DNA of 64,000 nt from Zongyangia hominis. Its GTDB lineage: Bacteria; Bacillota; Clostridia; Oscillospirales; Ruminococcaceae. The notes below the pieces were generated by a model. That model was not told where the DNA came from. It made no database searches and saw only the letters and a program-made list of their open reading frames with translations. The stretch spans positions 124,001 through 188,000 of the forward strand of contig NZ_JACRTC010000001.1 of the NCBI RefSeq assembly GCF_014385095.1. The letters are read 5' to 3'. The position numbers and the translations under genes are program-made. Shown one piece after another: positions 33,541 to 42,846 of the stretch (position 1 is the stretch's first letter; each line of letters begins with the position of its first letter).

Positions 33541-36500
33541 TTATTTTTTCTTCTTGCTGACGAGAACGACCGCGCCAGCCGCGACTGCCAGTGCCGCGAG
33601 AGCGATGGGCAGTGCGGAATTGTCGCCGGACTTGGGATTCTCTTTGCCGTCAGCGGGTTTGGAGGAGCCTTCCGGCCACTTCCAGTCGGAGCCAGAGCCG
33701 CCCGGAATGGAGGGCTTACTGGTGCTCGGCTTGGTGGTGACAGAGGTGACAGGAGGTTCGTCGGAGGTTTCGTCAGGCGCCTTGACGGTGATAATGGCGT
33801 TGATCGAGATGATGTTCGTCTCGCCGCCCAGGCCGCCAGTGGTGTCTTTGAGGGTGCCGACCGCGGTGTAGGTGCCGGCGGTGTTCAGATCCACCTTACT
33901 AAAGTCCCAACCGAGGACAGGAACGTCGACCTTTCTGCCGTCGGCCTTGGTGCCGGTGACGGAGGTGGGAAGCTGTGCGATAACAGCCTGTTTATCGGCG
34001 CCCTTTTCCACCGTCAGCGTGACTTCTTTCGGGTCGATGCTGATAACGGGGGAAGGATCTTGGATATTCACCTTGACGGTAGTGGTCACGTCTGTACCAT
34101 CCACGGTGCCGATGACATCATAGGTACCGATTTCGTTCAGTTTGACAGCGCTGGTGTTCCAGGTGATGCCCACATTGTCTTGGGTCCGGCCGTCGGTCAG
34201 CTTGACCGTGACGGTGTCGGGCAGCTGTGCGGTGAGAGCATCCATCGTGCCGCCCACGTTCATGGTGATGTCGCCCACCTTGGTCTCCACTGAGGCGGGA
34301 TCCGCCAGGGAGGTGACATAGAAGTTATTGATGCGTACCGTGGAATTGTTGCCCATGACGCCGATACGACCGCCGGTGTAGTTGTGATTCGGATCCTCGA
34401 CATCTTTGAAGATGTCGTGCATACCCTTGTCGTCGCCGATAGCGTAGGATAGCTTGCCGTCCTTGTAGGTCAAGACAATATGATAGGTCTTGCCCTTTTC
34501 GGGGACGAAGGCGGCGTCGGAGAACATAACCTTGGCAATATCATCTTTGTGGCCGCCCCAGGGGAACTTGAACCAGCGGTATTGCTGACCGAATTCCAGG
34601 CCCTCGCCAAAGTCAAAGTTGAGGCAGTAAGAATTGCTGGGGCTGTCGCCGGCGTTAAAGACAAGGCCCAGAGCGGCTTTACCGGTGACAAAGGTAATAT
34701 CGCCTTCCAGCTTGAAGCCGTCGTTAAAGACTTCGCTGCCCAGCGCAAAGCCGTCGCCGCCGGTGACGCCTTCAAAGCCGTTTTCGGTGATGGACCAGGT
34801 GCCGCCTTGGGTGGTCCAGCCCGTCAGATTGGTCTTGAAGGTCTGCTCCTTGATGCTAAAGGATGCGGAGGCCGTCTTGCCGCCGGTCTTGGTGGCCGCG
34901 TCCAAGGTGATGGAACCAGTTTTCAGTGCTTTAAAGGTGATGGAAGTTGCATCCTGGCTGATGATTTCCACAGCGCCGTCGGCGTCGGTCAGATTCCATT
35001 CGACGGACTGATCGGCGGAAGCGGGCAGGACGCGGGAATGAACGGTGATGACATCATCGGTATAGATGGTGGTATTCTCCGCCGCGTCCAGATAGAGGGC
35101 GGTGGGCTCGTTGCCGCCGGCCTCGGAATCGCGCCAGATGCTCTTGAGCGGATAGACGGTGACGTCCGCCTGGGTGTCGCCGCCCACGGAGTAGGCCTCC
35201 AAGCCGATGCTGGCATAGTCGGGGAAGATGCGCTGTGCGCCATACATTTCACCGCTGTTGGCGATGACCTCGACAGAGGACCAATCCATGAAGATACGCA
35301 GATCGATAGAGCCGTCCGCGTTCTTGTTGAGTTTGTAGCTGGAAATGGCGTTGCCGTTAAAACTGCCGTTGGGGGATTTACCCGATTTGCTGCGGTCCAT
35401 GGTCAGGTTGGAGCTGGCCACGTTATATTTGACGACGGTTTCCTGGGTGGCGCCGGTGCGCAGTTTAAAGCCCACCTCGGTGACGCCGTTGCCCGGGCGC
35501 AGATTGGCTACCAGCTCGTACTGGTCGCCACGGTAATCCTTGAGGATGTTTTCGCCGTCCGGGGAGATGGTGACATCGGTTTTCTCAATGACAGCATCCT
35601 GACGCAGCTGTTTGTACTCCTCAATGGGCTCCTGGAACAGGCGGACGCCGTTGGGAGTGGTGCGCAGGGTCAGATTGTAGAACAGGGTATAGCCACCGTT
35701 GAATTTGCCGGTGATGTTGGACATATCGTCAGCATAAGCCCAGTTGCTCATCCAGCTGGTCATGATGACGCGGCCGTCGGGAGAGCACTTAAAGGTCTGG
35801 CCGGCGTAGGAGTCGGCGGCAAAGGTCATGGTGTGCTGAACATTGTCGTCGGGAACGAAAGCCCATTTGCCGTTGACCTGTTTGAGTTCACCCAGCATGT
35901 AATAACGTCCGGCGCCGCTGTAAACCCATTTCATTTTGTCTTTATTGCCGTCAATAGGCAACGGGAAAAGGTCGGGGCACTCGGAGTAGATGGCGGAAAC
36001 GCCTTCCGGACGATACTGGGTGTGATCATTGTCATATCCGCTTTCCAGTGTCCAGGTTTTGAGATCGCTGGAGGAGTAGATGCGCAGCGGTCCACCGGCA
36101 GCAACCATGATAAACTTTCCAGCCGGCTCATACCAGAAGACGTTGGGATCACGGAAGTCATTGTTCTGCAGCGGGTCACCGTTGACAATATCATTTTTGC
36201 TGTCGATGACGGGGTTGCCATCATATTTCGTCCAGGTCCGGCCGTTGTCCTCAGAATAGGCCATGCTCTGCCACTGGTGGCCCGCCTGGCTGGTGTAGTA
36301 CGCAACCAGACCGCCCTGATCGGTGGAGAAGAGACCGGATTTGTTCTCAGCGTCGATGACGCAGCTGCCGGACCAGATTTGGCCCAGGGAATCGGGTTCC
36401 AAAGCGACGGGAAGCTCGGTCCAGTTGATGAGATCAGAGCTCACCGCATGGCCCCACCACTGTCCCACGTTCTTCGGGGTGTTGGGATTATACTGATAGA

Positions 36501-38685
36501 ACAGGTGCCATTCGTTATTATAATAGATCATGCCGTTGGGGTCGTTGCACCAGTTGGCTTCGGGGATGTAGTGATACTGGGGCCGCCACATCTCGGTGTT
36601 GAAGGTGGCGGGGTCCTGATTGCGCTTGACTGTGATGGTGGTGATGGAGGGGACGGAAGTGGCTGCGTCCACAATCTTCACCTGGATGTCCTGCCGGCCC
36701 ACTTCCAGCGGAACGTCGATGGCGACGCCGCTTTCCGCTTCTTTGCCGCCGATGGTCAAGACGCCGTTGCCGGTTACATTGGCGGTCACCTTGATGCTCT
36801 CGGTTTCATAGGGAACATCCGGGAGGTTATAGCGGGTGGTGTTCTGTGCAAAAGCGGGGGTCAGGTCCAGGCCGTCCACTTTTAGACCGGAGAGTTTTGC
36901 AGAGATGGAAACGCCGGTCAGGTCGGTGACCTGGATATTAGAGAACTGTGCGACGCTATTCCAGGTCATGAAGCCCAGATAGCCGCCCACATACTGTTTG
37001 ACCCATTCGGCGTTGACATTTTTGGATACAAAATCCGTGCCGTTGATCGTGAAGATCAGCTGTTTGTCATCCGTCATGGTCAGTTTATAATGGATGGGTT
37101 TGGTTAAGTCATCGACCTGTGTGACGACGGTCAGCGGCACCATGTTGTCGCCCATGCCGACGCCCCAAGGATCCTGGAACATCTTAACCTTGACGTCGTA
37201 TTTGTCGCCGTTTTTGATGGCGGACATCTCAGCGCCGTTAAATTTTTGGGTATTGAAATTAAGTTCTCCGGATTTTGCCCCGAAGATAAAGGAAGCTTTG
37301 TTTTCATCCTTCGGATCGGTGAAAAGGATGTCCGCTTCCAGGCTGAAAGCGTTAACGGAGGTGTCGGAGATGACATAGTTGTTGCCACCTGTGTTAGCTA
37401 CCTCATAGACGCCGTCGGAAACTTTGGAAAAATGCTCGCCTTTGAGGTTTTCCAGCGCCTGGGGCTTGGGAGCGCTGAGGTCGGTGACCTTGAGGCCCGT
37501 GACCTGCGCTTTGGTATTAAAGGACATAATGCCCAGATAGCCATCAGTGTAGTAATCTTTAAAAGCTTTGGGGGTGGTAATCGGGAAATCCTGACCATTG
37601 ACTGTGACGATCAGGTTCTTGTCCGCGCCCACCGTCAGACTGTAGCTGATGGGGGTATCCAGGTTTTCCACTGTCCCTACGTCGATGGGCCCAACGATAT
37701 TATCGGCAAGACCGATGTCGGATTTCCAGGGGTCGTGGAACATCTTGTATTTTAGGTCATAGGAGGTGCCGTTATAGACTGCGGCCAATTCGTTGCCGAA
37801 GAAGCCGTCTCCAATGTTTTCAGAAAAATCATTTTTTACGGAGCCGAAGATATAGGACGCCTTGTAAGCCATCTTGCCCTGCTCTTCGAAACCATCGGAG
37901 AGCAGCAGGTTTGATTCCAAACGGAAAGCGGACATCTTGGTGTCGGAGATGACGTGGTTGTTGCCGCCGTTTTTCCGAATCACCATGGTGTCATCGGAAG
38001 GGGTGGTGAAGTCGCCCTTGAGGTTTTCCATGCCGCCGATGGATACGACCTTGTTGTCTTCCAGCACCGTATACTGGGTGTTCTGGAAGACGGCGGATGA
38101 TTTAAAGCACATCAGTCCGAGATAGCCGCCATGATAGCCTCTCAGATACGTATCGTGAATCAGCACATCGTCAATCCAAGCTTTGCAAAACTTGTTGTTG
38201 ACTTCCAGTTTCATGTGATAGGTATGGTTGTCTTTGGGGGTGAAGGGGGTATTGTTGGTGCGATAGTCGGGGCCGCCGAAGGTAAACAGACGGGACCCAT
38301 TGACATCGTTTTCGGGAAGATTGAAGACAATGCCGCCATCGTTGCCCACATTGTTGCTCGCCGCTCCAAATAGCAGGCCGACGGTTCTGTCGGTGCCGTC
38401 CACGATGGTGACGTCGGTTTCAAAGGTAAAACCGCCGTCCACCTTCACGTCGCTCACGGCAAAAAAGTCAAAGCCCGTTCCGGGGGAAGCAACCTTTAAT
38501 CCGTTTTCCTCGTAGGTCAATAGAGAACCTACGGCTTTGATTCCTTCTAAGTTGGTGTTCCAGTTGCTCGGATCTCCGTCGATGGCGAAGACCGACATTC
38601 CTCCCGGGATGGCTACCGAGAGACATAGTGCAACAGCCAATACCAAAGAAAGAATCTTTGAAAAATTGCGTTTTGTTCGTTGCAT
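33541..38685 (-). CDS. Giant cell-wall-anchored GH32 fructan hydrolase (1714 aa)
   Basis: Signal peptide 1 to about 34. Three LamG/DUF1080-like beta-sandwich domains fill about 38-605, followed by a cadherin-like domain (about 608-695) and the GH32 catalytic unit (about 700-1190). Catalytic motifs are NWCNDPNG (nucleophile Asp), FRDPNVFW (transition-state Asp) and YSECPDL (acid/base Glu), so the enzyme should be active on levan, inulin or sucrose. Then come a Big_2-like domain, another LamG-like domain, two bacterial Ig-like domains and a proline/serine linker. The C terminus reads NPKSGD, a hydrophobic helix and KKKK, a sortase-type sorting signal with Ser where Thr is usual. It faces outward to bind and split dietary or plant fructans. 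ATG 38685 lies 14 bases after GGAGTG. Specificity (exo or endo) cannot be told. Confidence 0.93.
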   Translation of the reverse strand: MQRTKRNFSKILSLVLAVALCLSVAIPGGMSVFAIDGDPSNWNTNLEGIKAVGSLLTYEENGLKVASPGTGFDFFAVSDVKVDGGFTFETDVTIVDGTDRTVGLLFGAASNNVGNDGGIVFNLPENDVNGSRLFTFGGPDYRTNNTPFTPKDNHTYHMKLEVNNKFCKAWIDDVLIHDTYLRGYHGGYLGLMCFKSSAVFQNTQYTVLEDNKVVSIGGMENLKGDFTTPSDDTMVIRKNGGNNHVISDTKMSAFRLESNLLLSDGFEEQGKMAYKASYIFGSVKNDFSENIGDGFFGNELAAVYNGTSYDLKYKMFHDPWKSDIGLADNIVGPIDVGTVENLDTPISYSLTVGADKNLIVTVNGQDFPITTPKAFKDYYTDGYLGIMSFNTKAQVTGLKVTDLSAPKPQALENLKGEHFSKVSDGVYEVANTGGNNYVISDTSVNAFSLEADILFTDPKDENKASFIFGAKSGELNFNTQKFNGAEMSAIKNGDKYDVKVKMFQDPWGVGMGDNMVPLTVVTQVDDLTKPIHYKLTMTDDKQLIFTINGTDFVSKNVNAEWVKQYVGGYLGFMTWNSVAQFSNIQVTDLTGVSISAKLSGLKVDGLDLTPAFAQNTTRYNLPDVPYETESIKVTANVTGNGVLTIGGKEAESGVAIDVPLEVGRQDIQVKIVDAATSVPSITTITVKRNQDPATFNTEMWRPQYHYIPEANWCNDPNGMIYYNNEWHLFYQYNPNTPKNVGQWWGHAVSSDLINWTELPVALEPDSLGQIWSGSCVIDAENKSGLFSTDQGGLVAYYTSQAGHQWQSMAYSEDNGRTWTKYDGNPVIDSKNDIVNGDPLQNNDFRDPNVFWYEPAGKFIMVAAGGPLRIYSSSDLKTWTLESGYDNDHTQYRPEGVSAIYSECPDLFPLPIDGNKDKMKWVYSGAGRYYMLGELKQVNGKWAFVPDDNVQHTMTFAADSYAGQTFKCSPDGRVIMTSWMSNWAYADDMSNITGKFNGGYTLFYNLTLRTTPNGVRLFQEPIEEYKQLRQDAVIEKTDVTISPDGENILKDYRGDQYELVANLRPGNGVTEVGFKLRTGATQETVVKYNVASSNLTMDRSKSGKSPNGSFNGNAISSYKLNKNADGSIDLRIFMDWSSVEVIANSGEMYGAQRIFPDYASIGLEAYSVGGDTQADVTVYPLKSIWRDSEAGGNEPTALYLDAAENTTIYTDDVITVHSRVLPASADQSVEWNLTDADGAVEIISQDATSITFKALKTGSITLDAATKTGGKTASASFSIKEQTFKTNLTGWTTQGGTWSITENGFEGVTGGDGFALGSEVFNDGFKLEGDITFVTGKAALGLVFNAGDSPSNSYCLNFDFGEGLEFGQQYRWFKFPWGGHKDDIAKVMFSDAAFVPEKGKTYHIVLTYKDGKLSYAIGDDKGMHDIFKDVEDPNHNYTGGRIGVMGNNSTVRINNFYVTSLADPASVETKVGDITMNVGGTMDALTAQLPDTVTVKLTDGRTQDNVGITWNTSAVKLNEIGTYDVIGTVDGTDVTTTVKVNIQDPSPVISIDPKEVTLTVEKGADKQAVIAQLPTSVTGTKADGRKVDVPVLGWDFSKVDLNTAGTYTAVGTLKDTTGGLGGETNIISINAIITVKAPDETSDEPPVTSVTTKPSTSKPSIPGGSGSDWKWPEGSSKPADGKENPKSGDNSALPIALAALAVAAGAVVLVSKKKK

Positions 38686-38756
38686 TTTTGTGGTTCACTC
38701 CTTCTTCTTCTGTTTCCCTCTTTTCCAATGAATAGAAAAGATAAATGGATATTCTT

Positions 38757-38785
38757 ATTTTAACAAATTATGAATTAACCTGCAA
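38757..38785 (-). promoter_or_regulatory. Promoter of the first GH32 gene
   Basis: On the minus strand TTGCAG, a 17-base spacer and TAAAAT, about 70 bases before the start codon. No CG-centred LacI operator or obvious cre site was recognised close by. Confidence 0.65.
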
Positions 38786-39018
38786 TTGTTTCTGAATTGT
38801 CCGATTTTTTTATACTTTTTCCACAAAAATATTGATGCGGATGACCAAAAGGGAAGAGACGAATTTGAATAGACACATACAAGTGGAAAAAAGTGGTAGG
38901 GTTCTAGACAACTTTTCATACAACTTGTCCCGTAAAAGCCCATCCAACAGCAAAGACAATCACAAATAAGACCAATGGAATGCGCACAATAGCGGCGGAA
39001 AGGACACTCGAAACGCAA

Positions 39019-39056
39019 AAAGAAGGCTGCGGACCTAAATGGTCCGCAGCCTTCTT
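39019..39056 (-). terminator. Strong terminator ending the candidate minus-strand RNA
   Basis: A perfect 15-base stem, AGAAGGCTGCGGACC with GGTCCGCAGCCTTCT, five-base loop. On the minus strand TTTTTGCG follows. Confidence 0.88.
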
Positions 39057-39185
39057 TCCTCATCTATCAAAAACCTCTCTGGCGGAGGGTTGCTGTTAGT
39101 CTGCCTGGAGCCCCACGGCCGGTAATCCGACCACCGGGGGGCATCGGCAGTATCTTATCAATTCCTGTTTGGAATGACTTTACTA
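39019..39185 (-). ncRNA. Candidate structured non-coding RNA, unidentified
   Basis: On the minus strand, about 39160 down to 39095, nested helices are visible: CTGCC with GGCAG enclosing GCCCC with GGGGC, capped by CCGG pairs around TGGTCGGATTA. A second hairpin (CCTC...GAGG) follows, then the strong terminator. A TATAGT lies just upstream (39187-39182). The segment is much more GC-rich than its flanks and has no reading frame. It matches none of the T-box, FMN, TPP, SAM, c-di-GMP or SRP patterns I can recall. It could be a small RNA or an attenuating leader for the GH32 gene 330 bases downstream. Confidence 0.5.
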
Positions 39186-39258
39186 TACTTGGAAAATATG
39201 ACCTCACTTTGATTATCTTACAAAAATTCTGCAAAGAAAAAATGAACTTTCGCTTTCG

Positions 39259-39429
39259 TTACTTTTCTTTTTGCCGCGCCACGATCTGCTGCATTTCGGA
39301 AAAACTGCGGATATCCTCCTGCTCCAGAGTGTGACGGATGGATGCCGGCAGGGAGTGGAAGTATTCATAGCTGGTCAAATCCTGGTCGAGCAGATCGGAC
39401 AGGCCCAGATAAATCCGTTCTTCCATCAT
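39259..39429 (-). CDS. Small YxYFxSLP-type protein
   Basis: A 56-residue protein (MMEERIYLGLSDLL, then SYEYFHSLPASIRHTLEQEDIRS-like). The pattern of aromatic residues, SLP, a short V/I-rich turn and a Glu/Gln-rich tail matches the two small proteins at 42847-43023 and 43038-43214 (FFSSLPSYVQ and YYLSLPGYVQ). Its start ATG overlaps the stop of the upstream small gene and is preceded by AGGAGG, so the two are translationally coupled. Function unknown; similar tiny proteins occur in many Clostridia from memory. Confidence 0.72.
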   Translation of the reverse strand: MMEERIYLGLSDLLDQDLTSYEYFHSLPASIRHTLEQEDIRSFSEMQQIVARQKEK

Positions 39430-39578
39430 TGCGCCTCCTTTTGACATGGGCATACCTTTGTTCCCTCATATGCCACCAAAACGATGGGAGTCCCCTTTTC
39501 CTGGCTGAGCATTGTTTCCCAGTCGCGGATTTGGGCAAAGGTGTTATCGTCGAGCTTCGCGGGCTGAAATTGTTCCAT
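39426..39578 (-). CDS. 50-residue protein with PIVLVAYE motif
   Basis: Short gene: MEQFQPAKLDDNTFAQ, then IRDWETMLSQEKGTPIVLVA and YEGTKVCPCQKEAQ. It has a near-perfect GGAGGTGATC ribosome site and overlaps the next small gene by ATGA, which argues strongly that it is translated. The LSQEKGxPIVLVAYE segment is one I recall from small clostridial proteins of unknown role. A CPC pair near the end could bind metal. The promoter probably faces the divergent CYTH gene. Confidence 0.7.
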   Translation of the reverse strand: MEQFQPAKLDDNTFAQIRDWETMLSQEKGTPIVLVAYEGTKVCPCQKEAQ

Positions 39579-39753
39579 GGTGATCACCTCCTTTGTTATT
39601 ATCCACAGCTTGCGGAGGATTAGAAGAGAAAGATTATGACAAACATAGAATATACCGGCGCGTTCACAATTTCTGGTGTTTTGTCTTCCCGTTTTATGCT
39701 ATAATACTGCAAGAAAATTGACGCCCGAGTTTCCCGTCGAAAGAAGGTCCACC

Positions 39754-40251
39754 ATGGAGATCGAACGCAAATTTTTGATCGATGATTTTCCCAATCTTCC
39801 CGAAATCGACCGTGCCAAAGTGGAGCAGGGCTACCTTTCCACCTGCCCGGTGGTGCGTATCCGAAAGAAAGAAACGCCCCAAGGCGCCAGTTACCGGCTG
39901 TGCTTCAAGGGCACGGGGACGCTGTGCCGGGAAGAGATCGAACTGGATCTGGAAGAGGACGTCTACGAGCGGTTGTGCCGGCTTTTATGTATGCCGCCCA
40001 TCCGCAAGGATTACCGGGTCTATGCCCTCCCGGAAGGACTGCGATTGGAATGCAGCTTGGTGGACGAGGGGGAAGAGGGAGCGTTTTTTTACGCCGAGGT
40101 CGAGTTTGAAAGCGTCGAGCAGGCCCATACCTTTGTGCCACCCGCCTTTTTGGGGCGAGAGCTCACCGAGGTGCCCGGCAGCAGCATGAGTAACTTCTGG
40201 GAGAGGAAGAAGCGCCGCCTCGGGATAGAGGGCCCGAGCGAAAGATCTTGA
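39754..40251 (+). CDS. CYTH domain protein (triphosphate tunnel metalloenzyme)
   Basis: A 165-residue soluble protein. The hallmark EIERKFLID opens the chain, then the alternating charged strands of the tunnel: VVRIRKKE, YRLCFKGTGTLCREEIELDL, RKDYRVY, LRLECSLVDE and FYAEVEFES. CYTH enzymes bind inorganic triphosphate or nucleotide triphosphates with two metals; in Firmicutes most act as tripolyphosphatases or remain unassigned. ATG 39754 follows AAGAAGG. It lies 22 bases upstream of the PopT-like gene and probably shares its transcript. Confidence 0.9.
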   Translation: MEIERKFLIDDFPNLPEIDRAKVEQGYLSTCPVVRIRKKETPQGASYRLCFKGTGTLCREEIELDLEEDVYERLCRLLCMPPIRKDYRVYALPEGLRLECSLVDEGEEGAFFYAEVEFESVEQAHTFVPPAFLGRELTEVPGSSMSNFWERKKRRLGIEGPSERS

Positions 40252-40273
40252 AAAAGGAAACGAGGAATTTTGG

Positions 40274-41131
40274 ATGGAATTTATAAAAAATCTACTCAGC
40301 GGCGCCATCATCGGCATCGCGGAAGTCATTCCCGGCGTCAGCGGCGGCACGCTGGCGGTGCTGCTGGGCATCTATGACAAGCTCATTGGCGCCATCAGCC
40401 ATTTGCGGGAGGGATTTCGCAAGAATTTGCGCTTCCTGCTTCCTTTGGTAGCGGGGGCCGGCGTCAGCATCCTGCTCTTTAGCCGGGTCATCGAATTCCT
40501 GCTCAAAAATTTCCCCATGGCTGTCAACTTTTTCTTTTTGGGTCTTATTGTGGGCATCATTCCCATGCTCTATAAACGGGCGACGGCCGACAGATTTAAA
40601 CCTGTCCATCTGTTTCCCTTCTTTATCACGTTGGCGGTCATGCTGGCCATCGTCTTCTGGTCGGGCGCCTTTGCTCCGTCTGCGTCCAGCGTCCTCATCA
40701 CCACCATGGACCCGCTGACCTTCCTGCGCTTTCTCTGCGTGGGGGTGGTGGCCGCCGTCTGCCTGATTTTGCCGGGCATCAGCGGCTCGATGATGATGGT
40801 GATCTTCGGCATCTATGACTCGGTGATCTCGGCGGTCAGCAGCCTGAACATCATTGTGCTTCTGCCGGTGGGCATCGGCGTCCTCATCGGCATCCTTTTC
40901 GGCGCCAAGGCCATGGACGCCTGCCTGCACCGCTTCCCCCAGGCCACCTATTTTGCCATTTTGGGGCTGGTCATCGGCTCCATCGGCTGTGTTTACATGA
41001 AGGCGGGCTTTGCGCTGTTCACCATGGACGGCGCCATCGCCATCGTCACGTTGGTCATCGGTATGGTGATCTCCCTGCTTTTTTCCTCCGAGCGCTTTCA
41101 CAAGAAAACGGCGGTGGCCGCGGAGGAGTAG
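40274..41131 (+). CDS. popT: DUF368 undecaprenyl-phosphate transporter (PopT-type)
   Basis: A 285-residue membrane protein with about eight to nine helices. The two inverted signature motifs of DUF368 are clear: AEVIPGVSGGTLAVLLGIYD near the start and ILPGISGSMMMVIFGIYDSV in the second half. DUF368 proteins were shown to recycle the lipid carrier undecaprenyl phosphate across the membrane (PopT). The next gene on this strand, after a terminator and a new promoter, encodes an oligosaccharide flippase, which uses the same lipid carrier. The start ATG 40274 follows GGAATTTTGG with a weak ribosome site. Confidence 0.88.
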   Translation: MEFIKNLLSGAIIGIAEVIPGVSGGTLAVLLGIYDKLIGAISHLREGFRKNLRFLLPLVAGAGVSILLFSRVIEFLLKNFPMAVNFFFLGLIVGIIPMLYKRATADRFKPVHLFPFFITLAVMLAIVFWSGAFAPSASSVLITTMDPLTFLRFLCVGVVAAVCLILPGISGSMMMVIFGIYDSVISAVSSLNIIVLLPVGIGVLIGILFGAKAMDACLHRFPQATYFAILGLVIGSIGCVYMKAGFALFTMDGAIAIVTLVIGMVISLLFSSERFHKKTAVAAEE

Positions 41132-41227
41132 CGACCCGGCAGAGGGATTGGGAGGATCATCCGGCACCGGTGGGGAGAGGCGGTTGGTACGCGCAGTTTA
41201 CAGTGATTGCGACCATCAACTTTCCAT

Positions 41228-41270
41228 GCAGTACCGCAGATCCACGGAAAAGGATTTGCGGTATTTTCTT
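41228..41270 (+). terminator. Terminator after the popT gene
   Basis: TACCGCAGATCC pairs with GGATTTGCGGTA with one mismatch, eight-base loop, then TTTTCTTT. Confidence 0.75.
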
Positions 41271-41276
41271 TAACTT

Positions 41277-41305
41277 TTGCATATGGAAGCGTTTTCGTAT
41301 ATAAT
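41277..41305 (+). promoter_or_regulatory. Promoter of the flippase gene
   Basis: TTGCAT, 17 bases, TATAAT, about 60 bases before the GTG start. Confidence 0.75.
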
Positions 41306-41364
41306 ATGTAAGAATTCCCTGTTTTCCACCCCCGCGACTTTCAGAGAGACATGAGGAGAACGAT

Positions 41365-42783
41365 GTGAACAAGTATAAAAAACTGATCTCCAATACCGCC
41401 ATCTTTGCCATCGGGACGTTCAGCTCCAAGGTGCTGGTCTACCTGATGATGCCCCTATATACCCGGGTGCTGAGTACGGCGGAATACGGCGTCACCGACC
41501 TGGTGGTGCAGACGGGCAACCTCCTGCTGCCACTGGTGAGCCTGGGTATCATCAACGGCGTGGTGCGCTTTGGCCTGGACCGCAGCGTGCGAAAAAGCGA
41601 CGTCTTTTCGACGGGGCTCCTCTCCATCCTAGGGGGCTTCTGCCTGCTATTGCTCTTTGCGCCCCTCATCAACAAAATCAAATATGTCTCCGATTACACG
41701 ATGATGATGTATTTCTTCGTGTTCATGTCCTCCATGCGCTCCCTCTGCTCCCAGTTCGTCAAGGCCCGAGGGTTGGTCCGGCTCTATGCGCTGGACGGCA
41801 TCCTGAGTACCATCACCACCATCCTCTTTAACATCCTGTTCCTCGTAGGCTTTCGCTGGGGCGCGCTGGGCTATATCCTGGCCATCATCTGCTCGGACAC
41901 CTTGTCGGTCCTCTTTCTGTTTATTACGGCGGGGCTCACAAGATACATCCGCTTTCGGGGGATGGACACCATTACCGGCCGGGCCATGCTGGGCTACTCC
42001 CTGCCGCTGATCCCCAACACGGTCTTCTGGTGGATTATCACTATGTCCGACCGCTACATTGTTGCCTATATGCTGGGCAGCCAGGCAAACGGCCTATTGG
42101 CAGCCGCCTATAAAATACCGACCCTCATTCAGTTGGTGTCCAGCATCTTCATGGACGCCTGGCAGCTTTCCGCCGTCACTGAGGAGCAGTCACGGGAAAA
42201 ATTCTTCACCAAGGTTTTCCGATGCTACGGATCTTTGGTCTTTATGGCGGGATCGGGGCTCATCCTTTTCTCCAAGCTCATCACCAAGCTCATGGTTTCC
42301 CAGGAGTTTTATTCCTCTTGGAAATATATCCCGTTTCTCGTCATGGCCACTGTTTTCTCCTGCCTGGTCAACTTCTTGGGCAGTATCTACATGGTGGAGA
42401 AGAAGAGTCTGCTCACCCTGCTGACCACGGCGGCGGGGGCCATTGTCAACATCGTGCTCAACTTCCTGCTCATCCCCATCTGGGGGGTCACAGGCGCGGT
42501 GTTTGCCACCTTCATCGGTTATTTCGTCGTCTTCCTGCTGAGAGCCATGGATACGAGACGGTTTATTAAGATGCGCTGGAACGCGTTAAAAACGACCATC
42601 AACACCTTCATCCTCTTCGGCCAGTCCCTGATTATGATTATGGAGCTGCCGCTGTGGATTGTCTGGGAAATCCTGCTGACGGCGCTGATGCTCGTCCTCA
42701 ACAGCGGCGAGATCATTGTCAGCCTGCGCCGGGCGCTGCTGCCGGTGCTGCAAAGAAGAAAGCTCAAAAAGGGCCAAAGATAA
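41365..42783 (+). CDS. Wzx-like polysaccharide flippase (MOP superfamily)
   Basis: A 472-residue protein with about fourteen helices and the family opening KLISNTAIFAIGTFSSKVLVYLMMPLYTRVLSTAEYGVTDL (shown in parts: the TRVLSTAEYG signature is diagnostic). Further conserved parts are YSLPLIPNTVFWWII and LNFLLIPIWGVTGAVFAT. Such proteins flip lipid-linked oligosaccharides from the inside to the outside. There is no glycosyltransferase or polymerase next to it, so its substrate is unknown. GTG 41365 has GAGGAG six bases upstream; an overlapping ATG at 41363 is out of frame. Confidence 0.92.
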   Translation: MNKYKKLISNTAIFAIGTFSSKVLVYLMMPLYTRVLSTAEYGVTDLVVQTGNLLLPLVSLGIINGVVRFGLDRSVRKSDVFSTGLLSILGGFCLLLLFAPLINKIKYVSDYTMMMYFFVFMSSMRSLCSQFVKARGLVRLYALDGILSTITTILFNILFLVGFRWGALGYILAIICSDTLSVLFLFITAGLTRYIRFRGMDTITGRAMLGYSLPLIPNTVFWWIITMSDRYIVAYMLGSQANGLLAAAYKIPTLIQLVSSIFMDAWQLSAVTEEQSREKFFTKVFRCYGSLVFMAGSGLILFSKLITKLMVSQEFYSSWKYIPFLVMATVFSCLVNFLGSIYMVEKKSLLTLLTTAAGAIVNIVLNFLLIPIWGVTGAVFATFIGYFVVFLLRAMDTRRFIKMRWNALKTTINTFILFGQSLIMIMELPLWIVWEILLTALMLVLNSGEIIVSLRRALLPVLQRRKLKKGQR

Positions 42784-42792
42784 GATGGCAAA

Positions 42793-42831
42793 AAGAGCCC
42801 CCGGTTCCTTCCTGGAGGAACCGGGGGCTTC
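42793..42831 (-). terminator. Terminator between convergent genes, T run on minus strand
   Basis: AGCCCCCGGTTCC pairs with GGAACCGGGGGCT, eight-base loop. On the minus strand CTTTTTGCC follows, ending the small-protein pair; it may also act on the flippase transcript. Confidence 0.83.
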
Positions 42832-42846
42832 ATGCTGTCAAAACGG

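Larger units (their letters stand above)
38686..39258. other. Intergenic region ahead of the first GH32 gene
   Basis: About 570 bases. It holds the GH32 promoter (38757-38785), AT-rich sequence without a gene, a strong minus-strand terminator (39019-39056), and the GC-rich structured segment before it, listed separately as a candidate RNA. The minus-strand frame 38755-39063 runs through the terminator and is not credible. Confidence 0.6.

Noticed and set aside
34480..36885. An 801-residue open frame on the plus strand
   Set aside because: It lies exactly antisense to the first GH32 gene, has no family motif or ribosome site, and arises from GC-rich codon structure of the real gene.
38755..39063. 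A 102-residue minus-strand frame before the GH32 gene
   Set aside because: It starts inside a strong terminator hairpin and covers the GH32 promoter.
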